This document shows positions 23,074-30,739 of a stretch of 34,261 nt of DNA, one piece after another. Location of the stretch: positions 1 through 34,261 of the IMG/VR virus record IMGVR_UViG_3300032524_000094, one strand, 5' to 3'. Made by a program: the position numbers and the translations under genes. Position 1 is the stretch's first letter. Every line of letters begins with the position of its first letter. The notes beneath the pieces were generated by a model. It had not been told where the DNA came from and made no database searches. It saw nothing but the letters and a program-made list of their open reading frames with translations. Source of the stretch: a virus.

Positions 23074-23244
23074 TTACGCTCCTTTCTTCTTAAAGCCTGT
23101 CTTGAGGTCGGATTCGTCGCATTCCTGCAACGACTTGTCGAGAGAATATCCCGGGCGGTAAGAAGCGTCGGAATATCCTTCGCCGTCCATATCGGACGGC
23201 TTGTTGCGGGCCGACTTGTCAGCGCCGCTCTTTCCTTCGGCCAT
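23074..23244 (-). CDS. Very small Lys/Asp-rich protein of unknown function
   Basis: A 56-residue frame (MAEGKSGADKSARNKPSDMD at the start, TGFKKKGA at the end) runs from the ATG at 23244 to the TAA at 23074. GGAAAGGAA lies before the start. It fills the space between its neighbours, with the stop 6 nt before the next ATG. The AAAGGAG ribosome site of the next gene is formed by its last codons. It is hydrophilic with one cysteine, and no family is recognised. Confidence 0.68.
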   Translation of the reverse strand: MAEGKSGADKSARNKPSDMDGEGYSDASYRPGYSLDKSLQECDESDLKTGFKKKGA

Positions 23245-23247
23245 GGC

Positions 23248-23541
23248 CTAGTTCCTTTCCACATCGGTTTTGTGAAGGGGGCGTCTGACAAAGCCGAATT
23301 CGCCAATATCCCCGTGCTTGCGGCGGAAACCATCCGGTTCAATCATGCCGGCGTGGAGTGTCCCGCCTTCGACCCTTTCCATATCGCCATTCTCGTCCCA
23401 CTCGTAGGCGATGGTGGGATCAAGCTTGCCCTCGTAGTTTCCCACGGGGGCGGCGTCAAAATGGCCGTCTTCGAGATCGCCGTCGCTGACATCAAGATAG
23501 CCAAGGTCAGCGTCTCCTAAGGTTTTTTTGGTATCACTCAT
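23248..23541 (-). CDS. Small acidic protein of unknown function
   Basis: 97 residues, with TTGAGGT directly before the ATG. The first half is acidic (LGYLDVSDGDLEDGHFDAAP), and the second half is mixed with several Gly, Arg and His. No signal peptide, membrane segment or catalytic motif is seen. It begins the group of three small genes (97, 56 and 67 residues) ahead of the terminator. The order suggests a virion accessory role, but nothing in the sequence proves it. Confidence 0.7.
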   Translation of the reverse strand: MSDTKKTLGDADLGYLDVSDGDLEDGHFDAAPVGNYEGKLDPTIAYEWDENGDMERVEGGTLHAGMIEPDGFRRKHGDIGEFGFVRRPLHKTDVERN

Positions 23542-23589
23542 ACCTCAATCCTCGTCTTTGCCGCCAACCATTGACGGCGATTACCCCGC

Positions 23590-24507
23590 TCAGGGCGGGG
23601 AATACTCAGCCCTTGGGAACTTCGGTTTTGTATCCCCAAAGGCTTTGATCAGATGGGATGTCAAGCTGTCGCCATGAACAACAACCTTATGCCCCGGATA
23701 TTCGTCAAAATACTCCAACATCTCGACCGCCTGAGACGCAAGCCCGGGCTCCGAGAAGAACGTCCGACCATCGTCGGTTTCAATGATTGTCCAATCACCG
23801 TCGGTCTGCATACCGACATCCTCAAGGACGCTCTCGTAAGCATAAGTCTTTCCGGTATCCGCATCGAAGCAACTGTCCATCGCGTAATATTCAACCCTGC
23901 GGAAACCGAGGATATAGGACATGCAGACGAAGCGAACGCCTACGGTGGATCCGCCCCACACATTCTGTGGAGGTGGATCCCGCACCAACCTTGCTTCCTC
24001 CTCGCCTTCGACTCCGCTCGGGGTGTGGGTGATAATAACCCGCTTTCCTTTCAGGGCATCGAAGACCCCGGGCATACATTGCGTGGACACAAAATAGATT
24101 GTCCCGCTGTTGGCCCGGTCGAGAGATTGCTGAACGTATTTAAGGGGATCCATCAGGACGCAGCCCCACGGGATCACGCCATGGTCGAGAAGGTAATTAT
24201 AGGTGAAGTTGCTGGTAAAGATATTAACCGAAGGATCTTTCGACCGTTCAATAATTTCATCAATGTGTTTTGGCAAAGAAGGACCGCCCGCAACAAATAT
24301 TGCGGTGTTGTCGTGAGGAAGCACCGGCAGAAGAACGGGGAACCTCTGTCTGATATTGGTCTTCATGTGAGCCAACAATTCATCATCAGGGCGCGCGTTC
24401 TTATGCACGAAAACGGGTTTTACCCAGCTTCCATCCTCGGAAGGGGCCGCGCCCCGAGAAGGGAGCGCGGCTTTTCCGATCAGCCCATTATGAGCTTTGG
24501 ACTGCAT
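23590..24507 (-). CDS. DUF115 / MptE-like protein
   Basis: 305 residues from the ATG at 24507, which overlaps the preceding gene by 20 nt and has ACAGGG 10 nt upstream; an ATG at 24537 is an alternative. TAIFVAGGPSLPKHIDEI (GGPSL at residues 74-78) is the signature of DUF115, the Rossmann-like family that includes archaeal 6-hydroxymethylpterin pyrophosphokinase MptE and bacterial proteins linked to glycan or flagellin glycosylation. Further typical pieces are FTSNFTYNYLLDHGVIPWGCVLMDP and YILGFRRVEYYAMDSCFD. Given the two glycosyltransferase genes nearby, a role in glycan transfer is likelier than pterin synthesis, but this is inference. Confidence 0.75.
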   Translation of the reverse strand: MQSKAHNGLIGKAALPSRGAAPSEDGSWVKPVFVHKNARPDDELLAHMKTNIRQRFPVLLPVLPHDNTAIFVAGGPSLPKHIDEIIERSKDPSVNIFTSNFTYNYLLDHGVIPWGCVLMDPLKYVQQSLDRANSGTIYFVSTQCMPGVFDALKGKRVIITHTPSGVEGEEEARLVRDPPPQNVWGGSTVGVRFVCMSYILGFRRVEYYAMDSCFDADTGKTYAYESVLEDVGMQTDGDWTIIETDDGRTFFSEPGLASQAVEMLEYFDEYPGHKVVVHGDSLTSHLIKAFGDTKPKFPRAEYSPP

Positions 24508-24862
24508 CAGGTTCGACCCTGTACTCATAGATGACATCGCCGCTTCCGTCGGCAGCAACATCAAACTGAGTTGTAACCCTCGACAACGAGGCAAGAGCGG
24601 TGTCGCCCAAGTCAATCGACACGGTAGCTCCAACGGCAAGAGTGCCGATGGAAACGGAGCCCACGCTGACCGCGCTCACAAAAACGCGGAAACGGCGGGC
24701 CACGTTGCTGGTCGTTACCGTGCAAACGAAGTGAGCGGCAACCAGCTTGGCCTTCTGGAACATGCGGAAAGGCGCGTAATCCGTTGCGCTTGCCGCCCCC
24801 ACCGAGCCCGCAAACTCTTCGCGGGTGACGATGACGTTCGGGTGATCATAACGAGTAGCCAT
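24488..24862 (-). CDS. Probable capsid-associated (decoration) protein
   Basis: 124 residues, with AAAGGATACAGGTC before the ATG, 26 nt after the capsid stop. The sequence is beta-rich with small residues (LVAAHFVCTVTTSNVARRFRVFV, VGSVSIGTLAVGATVSIDLG), the composition of head decoration or minor capsid proteins. The location immediately after the capsid gene supports this. No named family is recognised with certainty. Confidence 0.65.
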   Translation of the reverse strand: MATRYDHPNVIVTREEFAGSVGAASATDYAPFRMFQKAKLVAAHFVCTVTTSNVARRFRVFVSAVSVGSVSIGTLAVGATVSIDLGDTALASLSRVTTQFDVAADGSGDVIYEYRVEPDAVQSS

Positions 24863-24888
24863 GACCTGTATCCTTTCTTTCCCGGGGG

Positions 24889-25794
24889 TTAGCTTGCGCT
24901 ATCCCACTTGACAACGCGGGTCTGAGCCGCCGCCGTCTGTGTGAGGCCATAGCCGAGGAGGGCGTACCAAGCGATGCCCTTTGAGCGACCGAAATCCGTC
25001 GGGATCTTGCCGCGCATTTCCTCGGGGATCACGATGCCTTCGGCAACGGTATCCTCGCCAAAGAAGAACACCCAATCCGATTTGGCGTTGTCCCAAGCGT
25101 CGGCGGTCGAGGTCGAGGCATTCCAAGTCGTGGAATCGGCGGCACCGCCCTTGGGGATGTGCGTCTGCTCCACGAAACGGGTGTTCTCGTACCGACCAAT
25201 TTCGCCGTTGTGGATCAACGTGAAGCCGGAATCGGTGTACTGGTGGATCGTTTCAAGGTTGTTCTTGAAAGTCCGGAAGGTCGTCGGCCAGCCAACGGCA
25301 ACATAGTCGTCGTTGACATACGGCGGGATATTCCGCTCCTTCATCAGATCCACGATGCTCTTCACGTGTTCCTTGCCCATAGCAAGGTTGTTCGTGATCG
25401 TCGCCGTGCCGTCGGTGGTCAGCGTGACCGCCGCCGTATCGGTTCCGCCCGTCGGCGCAACACGCAGCAAGCACGTGTTGAACTGAGCGTGCGAGTCGAT
25501 ATCGAACGACTTTTTCGCATCGTTTTTCAGAACCTTGTGGATGATCTCGCGGATCGGCTGTTCCGAGAGGTCGTCCAGCTTACCGGAATACGGAACGCTG
25601 TTGCCGTATTCATCCACCGTCAGCGTGCCTTGCGTGATGGTGAATTTGGTTTCGGGCATCGTGGTCGTTTCGGTGAGCGTTCCACCCTGCGTTTCGACAT
25701 CCGAATACACATTCCAGTGGAAGGTATCACCCTTACCGAGCATGTTGCCCTCAGGGTTGCGGGCCTTGGTGGCGTCTTTCGCGTCACAAAAATG
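24889..25794 (-). CDS. Major capsid protein, exon 2 (residues 36-336)
   Basis: After removal of the group I intron, the capsid frame is 26585-26481 joined to 25794-24889, giving 336 residues. This exon starts HFCDAKDATKARN and continues with TLTETTTMPETKFTITQGTL, GNSVPYSGKLDDLSEQPI and a helical segment, matching HK97-fold capsid proteins of the N4 gp56 type in length and layout. Later parts are beta-rich with W and F (ADAWDNAKSDWVFFFGEDTV). An ATG at 25818 would open the same frame but adds eight intron-encoded residues and has no ribosome site, so it is not the start. Scaffold upstream and a decoration-like gene downstream agree. Confidence 0.85.
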   Translation of the reverse strand, partial: HFCDAKDATKARNPEGNMLGKGDTFHWNVYSDVETQGGTLTETTTMPETKFTITQGTLTVDEYGNSVPYSGKLDDLSEQPIREIIHKVLKNDAKKSFDIDSHAQFNTCLLRVAPTGGTDTAAVTLTTDGTATITNNLAMGKEHVKSIVDLMKERNIPPYVNDDYVAVGWPTTFRTFKNNLETIHQYTDSGFTLIHNGEIGRYENTRFVEQTHIPKGGAADSTTWNASTSTADAWDNAKSDWVFFFGEDTVAEGIVIPEEMRGKIPTDFGRSKGIAWYALLGYGLTQTAAAQTRVVKWDSAS

Positions 25795-26480
25795 CACACT
25801 GTTACCTCTGCAAATCATGCAGCGGGCCGATCATTTCTGCCGACCTCTGTACGTCGCCGCACAGATCGGATCATATCATCTGGGAGAACCAGAGTTTTCC
25901 CAGCGCAACGTGTGATCTCTGAGGGGTCAGAGTACCAACGGGCTTCCTTATCAAATTCCGCCTTCAACTCAACAAAGGTTGGGTTGTTAACGTAATCTAC
26001 CGCCAAAGTGTTGCCGCCTTTCGGCATCCCCTGAACAAACACGATCAGGTCGAGCAACGATTCAGCGAGGCTCCTCTTGTTGGCAAGGTAGGGGATTACC
26101 ATTTCGAGCAATTTCCTACCTGATCCTTGGCTTGCTATTTCGATATTCATTACAGTTTTGTAAGCCTCACCATTTTTCCCGCGCTGCTTATGGATGCTGT
26201 AAAAAAACACGATGTTCCAACACGCATAGATTCTCGAAATCTTTTCGATCATCCTTACATCCGTGTTGTTTATCCGAATTTTGGGCCGGAAGTACGGCTT
26301 TCCATTCGGGCCGGGGCGTACTTGAACGTTAAGGTTTCCCTCACCGTCAATTATCCCCGCAAGCCAAGATAACTCGACTTCCCTGCGGATTGACTGCACC
26401 GATAAATTTTCACACTTTGGTATCATCGGATCCTCAGTTATTCCCGCATATAGTTGCGTTTTAATTCCGCCATTTTGTTA
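25795..26480 (-). ncRNA. Group I self-splicing intron in the major capsid gene
   Basis: The 686-nt intron starts TAACAAAATG and ends with G, and the exon before it ends with U. P1: exon AAUUCCGU (26488-26481) pairs with guide GCGGAAUU (26470-26463), with the required U-G at the splice site. P10: AAAAUG (26476-26471) pairs with the first six exon 2 bases CAUUUU. P3: CGCAAC (26458-26453) with GUUGCG (25909-25904). P4: GCGGG (26447-26443), resembling the conserved P element, with CCCGU near 25945. P7: GAUCA (25917-25913) with UGAUC (25873-25869), in R- and S-like contexts CUCAGAGAUCACACG and AUGAUAUGAUCC. P8: UCCCAG with CUGGGA (25903-25880). P9: CCGAUCUGU with ACAGAGGUCGG. Every core helix found agrees with the same two splice sites. 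Subgroup is not assigned. Confidence 0.92.
25815..26426 (-). CDS. LAGLIDADG homing endonuclease encoded in the capsid intron
   Basis: 203 residues from the ATG at 26426 with TGAGGATCCG before it. One LAGLIDADG helix, LSWLAGIIDGEGNLNV (residues 19-34), means it would act as a homodimer. The following IRINNTDVRMIEKISRIYACW and the C-terminal helices (YLANKRSLAESLLDLIVFVQG) fit the rest of the fold. These enzymes cut intronless alleles and spread the intron. The last 40 or so residues are encoded by the intron's P6, P7, P3, P8 and P9 bases, so they may be read-through and dispensable for the enzyme. Expression is presumably limited because the frame lies between structured RNA elements. Confidence 0.88.
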   Translation of the reverse strand: MIPKCENLSVQSIRREVELSWLAGIIDGEGNLNVQVRPGPNGKPYFRPKIRINNTDVRMIEKISRIYACWNIVFFYSIHKQRGKNGEAYKTVMNIEIASQGSGRKLLEMVIPYLANKRSLAESLLDLIVFVQGMPKGGNTLAVDYVNNPTFVELKAEFDKEARWYSDPSEITRCAGKTLVLPDDMIRSVRRRTEVGRNDRPAA

Positions 26481-26585
26481 ACGGAATTTCACCATCGGTT
26501 GGACGGCCATTCGAAGCTCAGTCGAGAGCTTGTCCGAATACATGTAGCCGCCATCGGAGTTTGTACCCCAAAGTTGACCAGCCAT
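26481..26585 (-). CDS. Major capsid protein, exon 1 (residues 1-35)
   Basis: The ATG at 26585 has an excellent ribosome site (AAAGGAGAAGAGGAAC) and lies 24 nt after the scaffold stop. It encodes MAGQLWGTNSDGGYMYSDKL and on to QPMVKFR, then meets TAA at the first intron base. This is the usual N-terminus of this capsid family, where KFR is followed by a few residues and FCD. Exon 2 begins exactly with HFCDAKDA. Without splicing only a 35-residue peptide would be made. Confidence 0.85.
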
Positions 26586-26609
26586 TGTTCCTCTTCTCCT
26601 TTGTTTGAG

Positions 26610-27686
26610 TCATCGGTTTTGCCCCCTTGCTTTTTGCATGTCCTCAATGGCGTTCCGATGCTTCTCAGTCTCGGTTTTTTGCCGGGGCTGTCTGTTGGAA
26701 GCTGCGGGAGCCCTTGATCCATGCGATGCAGGGACAGGAGTAGAGGCTTGACGCCGTGCTGCGCGTTGACCACCAAGGTCAACAACCACGGAGCCATCAT
26801 CACCGGGATTGGGATCCGCGTCCCCGGAGTCCTCGGAGGGTGCGCCCGTCAGCGATTGCTTCCATTCGCGGACATAATCCCCAGTGGCCTTGAAAATCTC
26901 GGAGTAAGGGCGGCGGGGCCGTCCCTCACGAGCCGCAGATTCAATTTCGCTCTGTAGGAAAGATCGTCCGGTTTGTCCAGCAAGCGCCGAAAGGTGGCGG
27001 TCTCCAAGGATGTCCGAATAGTCGGATCCAAAGTCACGTAGTGCCTCGTTAAAATGAACCGTGTCGATGACTTGCGCCGCGATATCCTGAGGGTTCTCAG
27101 AAGTCCCGGTTGTCGCAAGCTTCTTCACGGTGTCTTCAAGTGCAGCGGCGGCTTCCTCTTGGTTGCCGTACTGCAATTTCTGGGCAAGGTCGTTATAATC
27201 GACCTCGCCATCACCGACCGGCTCTTCGCCGTCCGGATTATCTTCCGCAAAGCCGCCATCCCCCGAGGCCGCAATACGGTCATTTTCCATCTTTTCAACG
27301 TTGTCGAGAATCTTGGTCGCTTTCTCCAAGCGGGATTCGGCGGCTTCCTCTTTCTGGAAGCTACCCACCAAGCGGGAAAGCGGGACCGTCTCTTTGACGC
27401 CGTGCCGGTTGATGACCTCGTACATAGGCTCTTCCGGAGCGGCATCAACAGCCGGGGCATCGCCTTCGTAGGGATCACCCCCATCGACTTCCGGCTCGGG
27501 ATCAGGTTCGGGATCGCCAGCCATGGCCATATCCTCGTCAACCATCTCCACGGCAATCACATCGCGGCGAGACTGTGCAATATCTTCCAGCGCGGACGCG
27601 CGGCGATCAGCCGGCATCGGGCCCACGGGCTCTTCACTGAAATGCTCGTTCTCGCCTTCGGTTTTTTTCGTCGGTTTCTTAGCCAT
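26610..27686 (-). CDS. Probable scaffolding protein
   Basis: 358 residues from the ATG at 27686 (GAGGAG, 7 nt spacing); an in-frame TTG 6 nt upstream is less likely. The start overlaps the stop of the preceding gene by 8 nt. Residues 1-110 are acidic and disordered (DPEPDPEPEVDGGDPYEGD), and the middle has helices (KEEAAESRLEKATKILDNVEKMENDR, EEAAAALEDTVKKL). The C-terminal end is basic (RQPRQKTETEKHRNAIEDM), as in scaffolds whose basic helix binds the capsid shell. It lies immediately before the major capsid gene, the standard place for a scaffold. Confidence 0.8.
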   Translation of the reverse strand: MAKKPTKKTEGENEHFSEEPVGPMPADRRASALEDIAQSRRDVIAVEMVDEDMAMAGDPEPDPEPEVDGGDPYEGDAPAVDAAPEEPMYEVINRHGVKETVPLSRLVGSFQKEEAAESRLEKATKILDNVEKMENDRIAASGDGGFAEDNPDGEEPVGDGEVDYNDLAQKLQYGNQEEAAAALEDTVKKLATTGTSENPQDIAAQVIDTVHFNEALRDFGSDYSDILGDRHLSALAGQTGRSFLQSEIESAAREGRPRRPYSEIFKATGDYVREWKQSLTGAPSEDSGDADPNPGDDGSVVVDLGGQRAARRQASTPVPASHGSRAPAASNRQPRQKTETEKHRNAIEDMQKARGQNR

Positions 27687-27990
27687 CGTCAAACTCCTCG
27701 TCTTCTGTCACTTCCGAATAATCATAATCGAGTCCCTGCTGGATCAACTCTTCCACCGAACTCAGGAACCACTCTAGGCGCTTGATCTTGTCCTGCGCCG
27801 CCGCTACCTCCCTCGGGTTGTTCGGATCAACATCAACAAATTCATCCTTTGCTTCCATTGCTTCCGCTTTGAGGCGGACCATTAAAATTGCCCACCCTTC
27901 GCTCTGAGACATTTTGATCAGGGCCTCAAGGGCCGCGATCATCGCCTCAGGTTCGGTTACTTCCGCCGTCGGCTCCGTTGTTTCCGCCAT
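27679..27990 (-). CDS. Small acidic protein overlapping the portal gene
   Basis: 103 residues. The ATG at 27990 lies 44 nt inside the end of the portal gene and has a strong AGGGGGA with 7 nt spacing. The protein is acidic and helical (AALEALIKMSQSEGWAILMV, REVAAAQDKIKRLEWFLSS) and ends in a run of Asp and Glu. I do not recognise it. Genes between portal and scaffold often encode head-assembly chaperones or a small scaffold partner, and composition allows that here. Confidence 0.75.
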   Translation of the reverse strand: MAETTEPTAEVTEPEAMIAALEALIKMSQSEGWAILMVRLKAEAMEAKDEFVDVDPNNPREVAAAQDKIKRLEWFLSSVEELIQQGLDYDYSEVTEDEEFDDG

Positions 27991-30217
27991 TTACCATTCC
28001 CCCTAACAAAGTCTGTCTGAAAGCGTCCATCTGGCGTTGGCGCTCATCATCGGCCTTCGCCCTGTCCGCGCGGAATGATGCCGCGCTGTCAAACATGGTC
28101 TTCTTCTGGTCTTGGGCCCCGCGGATCTTCTCTTTCTCAACAGCGCCCTGATTTTCGAGTTGCTGAACAAGGATCTTCGAGATCGCGGCGAGCTTGGCCG
28201 TCGCCACCCTGTTCTCGCGATCCGCTTCCCCGGATTCCAATTCCTGCTGCAACTGCTGGATCATGTCCATCGCCTCTTGCAGATCAGGATCAACGTCGAA
28301 CTTGAAGAAACGGCTTCCGTCGCGGTATCCGAGGTTGCCGAAGATCTCTTTGATGATCTCTTCATCGTTCATAAATCTGGCAACGCGATCACCGAATATC
28401 TCACCGATGATCTTCGCCGCCGTGCTGATCTTGTTGAGGCGTTGCATGGGATCCGTCGCCCCGATTCCGACATTAACGCGAAGCAGGAGATCCTTTTCAA
28501 GGAGTTCGTCATCAATACGGTTGATGCCATATTTGTGCCACAGTTCGGCATTTTCGCCGGCAAGGGTTATCAGAACGACATCATCCTCGAAGCGTTGTTC
28601 CAGCTTCATAATCTGGCGTAGCGTCGGCTCCGCCCAAGTCTCAACGAACGTTCTCAGATCAAGCTCAGAGATCAGATTGGCGGATCCGGAGAGCATTTCC
28701 ATGCCGCCGACGGTTTCGTTGAGGTGGCGATTTGCCTGAACGGTCCCGGTGTTGAACTGCCCCGCAACATCGTCGTAGTCGATATTGATGCGGTTTTGCT
28801 CTTCGTAACTGGACTGGGTAACATCCCGGGTGTCGATGGTTTTCACATCGTCAACATCGTTGGCCAGCGTGATACTTCCGGAAACATTGCGGACAAGGCT
28901 CCGGAGATCCACTTGCCGTCCACGGCGCACAATATACCTCTTGTTCAGGGCCAGCTTGACATTATCCAGACGGAGGTTGACCAGATCGTTGGCTTCCATC
29001 TGCAGTCCGGCAACGAGTTCTGGCTTGCCGGAAGTGTAGGTCTTATGGGTTTCGATGATCACGTTGCCCAGCGAGAACGGGCGCTCGCCCTCGTCACACT
29101 GGGGATAGACTTCCGTTAATGGCTTGGGATCCGAAAGCATCTCCTCTTCGCCCACGGTCCAGAACACCCAATCGCGTCCATTCCATCGGATAATGTTTTC
29201 GTGAACCCAGACGATGGAGAATTCGTCAATGGTCGAATCATCTTCCTTGGAATCTTCGCGATTACCCTCGCGCTGCTGTCTGGTGCTGTCCCAGCCTTGG
29301 CGCGTCGATGATTTTTTGAGGGCGGTGCGATCCACCGGGAGCCATTTGGGCTGGCCGGTCTTCGTATCCGTCATCCTCTGGCGCTCTTCCACCTCATGGA
29401 CGTACATGGGATGGAGAACGATGATGTAAGGGCTTGTGGCGATGGGATCACGCCAATCAGCGGCGCGGTCGATACGGAAGTTTTCAATCGGGATCAGGTC
29501 GCACGCGGGGCGGTTTTCCACCACTTGCTCTTCGATAACTTCCCTGAGAATAGGATTGCCCTCGTCGCCCAGCATTGGCTGGCCGGTATTTTCGTCAATC
29601 TCAGGAACGTGTTTCTTTATTTTGATGGTGCGGTATTTCCAGTATTGCTTGGAAATCACCGTGCCGTACTTCTGGCCATCCTGAAACGCACCAACAACAG
29701 TTTGGAACCATCTGATTCCTTCGTTCGGGTGGGTGCTTGTCAGGCGGTGTTGAAGGAGATATTTGCCAATGTCGGAACTTGCATTCGAGCGGGAATCGTT
29801 CTTGTTCGCCGCGGTAACAGAGATAACATCCTCGTTTGAGAAGAATGAGGCGGCAACCTGAGCATCACCCATGCGGATCATGGCTCTGGTTTTTGGCCTG
29901 TAAAGTCTGGACTTGCCCTTGTAGGCGTCCGCGAAATACTTGCTCCCCGGCTGGTGTCGGCTCTGGAAGGCCCGCTCATTCTTCTCCCACTGGGAGCGCA
30001 AGCTGGAATCGAGATAGGAGGTGGAATCCTCGTAGGCATTCTTGGCGAGACCAAGCCAATCCGGATCTTCATCCAGATATGAATCCTCGGCAGCATCTTC
30101 CGGATCCATCCCGGGCGTGGCCAGCATGGCTTTTTGGACACTGCTTAGGCGATCAACGCTATCGCCCGTGCTGGCATCTTCGCCCGATGGCCCATATGGT
30201 GTTTTCTTCTTTACCAT
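27947..30217 (-). CDS. Portal protein
   Basis: 756 residues, in the size range of podovirus portals. The N-terminal third has KTRAMIRMGDAQVAASFFSN and IRWFQTVVGAFQDGQKYGTV, and the middle has the typical long wing and stem helices (ANDLVNLRLDNVKLALNKRY, LNETVGGMEMLSGSANL). The C-terminal 130 residues are a charged coiled-coil or crown-barrel segment (DMIQQLQQELESGEADREN). The ATG follows the stop of the preceding gene by one base. Twelve copies form the ring through which the terminase, encoded just upstream, pumps DNA. Size, pattern and location between terminase and scaffold make the assignment firm. Confidence 0.9.
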   Translation of the reverse strand: MVKKKTPYGPSGEDASTGDSVDRLSSVQKAMLATPGMDPEDAAEDSYLDEDPDWLGLAKNAYEDSTSYLDSSLRSQWEKNERAFQSRHQPGSKYFADAYKGKSRLYRPKTRAMIRMGDAQVAASFFSNEDVISVTAANKNDSRSNASSDIGKYLLQHRLTSTHPNEGIRWFQTVVGAFQDGQKYGTVISKQYWKYRTIKIKKHVPEIDENTGQPMLGDEGNPILREVIEEQVVENRPACDLIPIENFRIDRAADWRDPIATSPYIIVLHPMYVHEVEERQRMTDTKTGQPKWLPVDRTALKKSSTRQGWDSTRQQREGNREDSKEDDSTIDEFSIVWVHENIIRWNGRDWVFWTVGEEEMLSDPKPLTEVYPQCDEGERPFSLGNVIIETHKTYTSGKPELVAGLQMEANDLVNLRLDNVKLALNKRYIVRRGRQVDLRSLVRNVSGSITLANDVDDVKTIDTRDVTQSSYEEQNRINIDYDDVAGQFNTGTVQANRHLNETVGGMEMLSGSANLISELDLRTFVETWAEPTLRQIMKLEQRFEDDVVLITLAGENAELWHKYGINRIDDELLEKDLLLRVNVGIGATDPMQRLNKISTAAKIIGEIFGDRVARFMNDEEIIKEIFGNLGYRDGSRFFKFDVDPDLQEAMDMIQQLQQELESGEADRENRVATAKLAAISKILVQQLENQGAVEKEKIRGAQDQKKTMFDSAASFRADRAKADDERQRQMDAFRQTLLGGMVNGGNNGADGGSNRT

Positions 30218-30218
30218 A

Positions 30219-30590
30219 TCACATCTCCGGTTTCACGAGATGCATGTTCCGGCCCTCGAATTGCGCCGGATCCATTGCGCCACGCTTGGCGTTGTAGCGT
30301 TCCAGAAACTCGCCACCGCCCATTACCGTCTGCATTTTGATATCGTAGATATCTTTCCGCTTGATGTTGAATCCCATATTCCCCCGGGGATCCAAACTCA
30401 CGTTCCGGATGATCACCACGCCCTGATTTGGCGGAACATCAACAAACCATTGATACCCCGGGTAGTTTTCATGCAGAGTGCGTCCGACCTCGGAACACAG
30501 AAGCTTATCAGCCTCGGAGTCTTCCGGATCGTCATAGATCAACACCGAGGCGTTGCCTTGCCGTTGAATTCCTGTCAGATCGACACTCAT
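30219..30590 (-). CDS. Small protein of unknown function before the portal
   Basis: 123 residues from the ATG at 30590, whose ATGA overlaps the preceding stop; the longer upstream frame has no ribosome site and overlaps two genes. The sequence is a mixed alpha/beta domain (GIQRQGNASVLIYDDPEDSE, NYPGYQWFVDVPPNQGVVII, YDIKMQTVMGGGEFLERYNA). The order terminase, small genes, portal is typical of podoviruses, where such proteins are often virion or packaging accessories. I do not recognise a named family. Confidence 0.75.
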   Translation of the reverse strand: MSVDLTGIQRQGNASVLIYDDPEDSEADKLLCSEVGRTLHENYPGYQWFVDVPPNQGVVIIRNVSLDPRGNMGFNIKRKDIYDIKMQTVMGGGEFLERYNAKRGAMDPAQFEGRNMHLVKPEM

Positions 30591-30739
30591 TCCACAATAT
30601 CCTCTTCCACATCCGGAGTGGTCATGTCGGTGATCAACTCGTTGCGCTGTTCGTCCGACATCCACTTGAACTCCCTTTTAGACACCGCGTATCCGATGGT
30701 GTCCTTTACCCGTTCGTAATCCTCGTCAAGCCGTGACAT
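30587..30739 (-). CDS. Very small acidic protein
   Basis: 50 residues, MSRLDEDYERVKDTIGYAVS to TTPDVEEDIVE, from the ATG at 30739, which shares one base with the preceding stop (TGATG), to a TGA whose ATGA is the start of the next gene. The tight overlaps on both sides strongly support coupled translation and a real gene. It is charged and helical. No family is recognised. Confidence 0.7.
   Translation of the reverse strand: MSRLDEDYERVKDTIGYAVSKREFKWMSDEQRNELITDMTTPDVEEDIVE

Noticed and set aside
23584-23600. Hairpin CCCCGC-GCGGGG at the end of the DUF115 gene as a terminator
   Set aside because: The stem is only 6 bp, contains the stop codon in its loop, and is not followed by a T run.
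23653-24534. 293-codon plus-strand frame opposite the DUF115 gene
   Set aside because: The minus strand carries the recognisable GGPSL motif; the plus-strand frame has no family features.
24889-25818. A 309-residue capsid start at the ATG at 25818
   Set aside because: The first eight residues would come from intron sequence, there is no ribosome site, and the true N-terminus is found upstream of the intron.
25159-25995. 278-codon plus-strand frame across capsid exon 2 and the intron end
   Set aside because: It crosses the exon-intron boundary on the wrong strand and has no sensible composition.
30219-30665. Longer 148-residue version of the protein before the portal
   Set aside because: The extra N-terminus overlaps the 50-residue gene and has no ribosome site; the ATGA overlap at 30590 is a better start.
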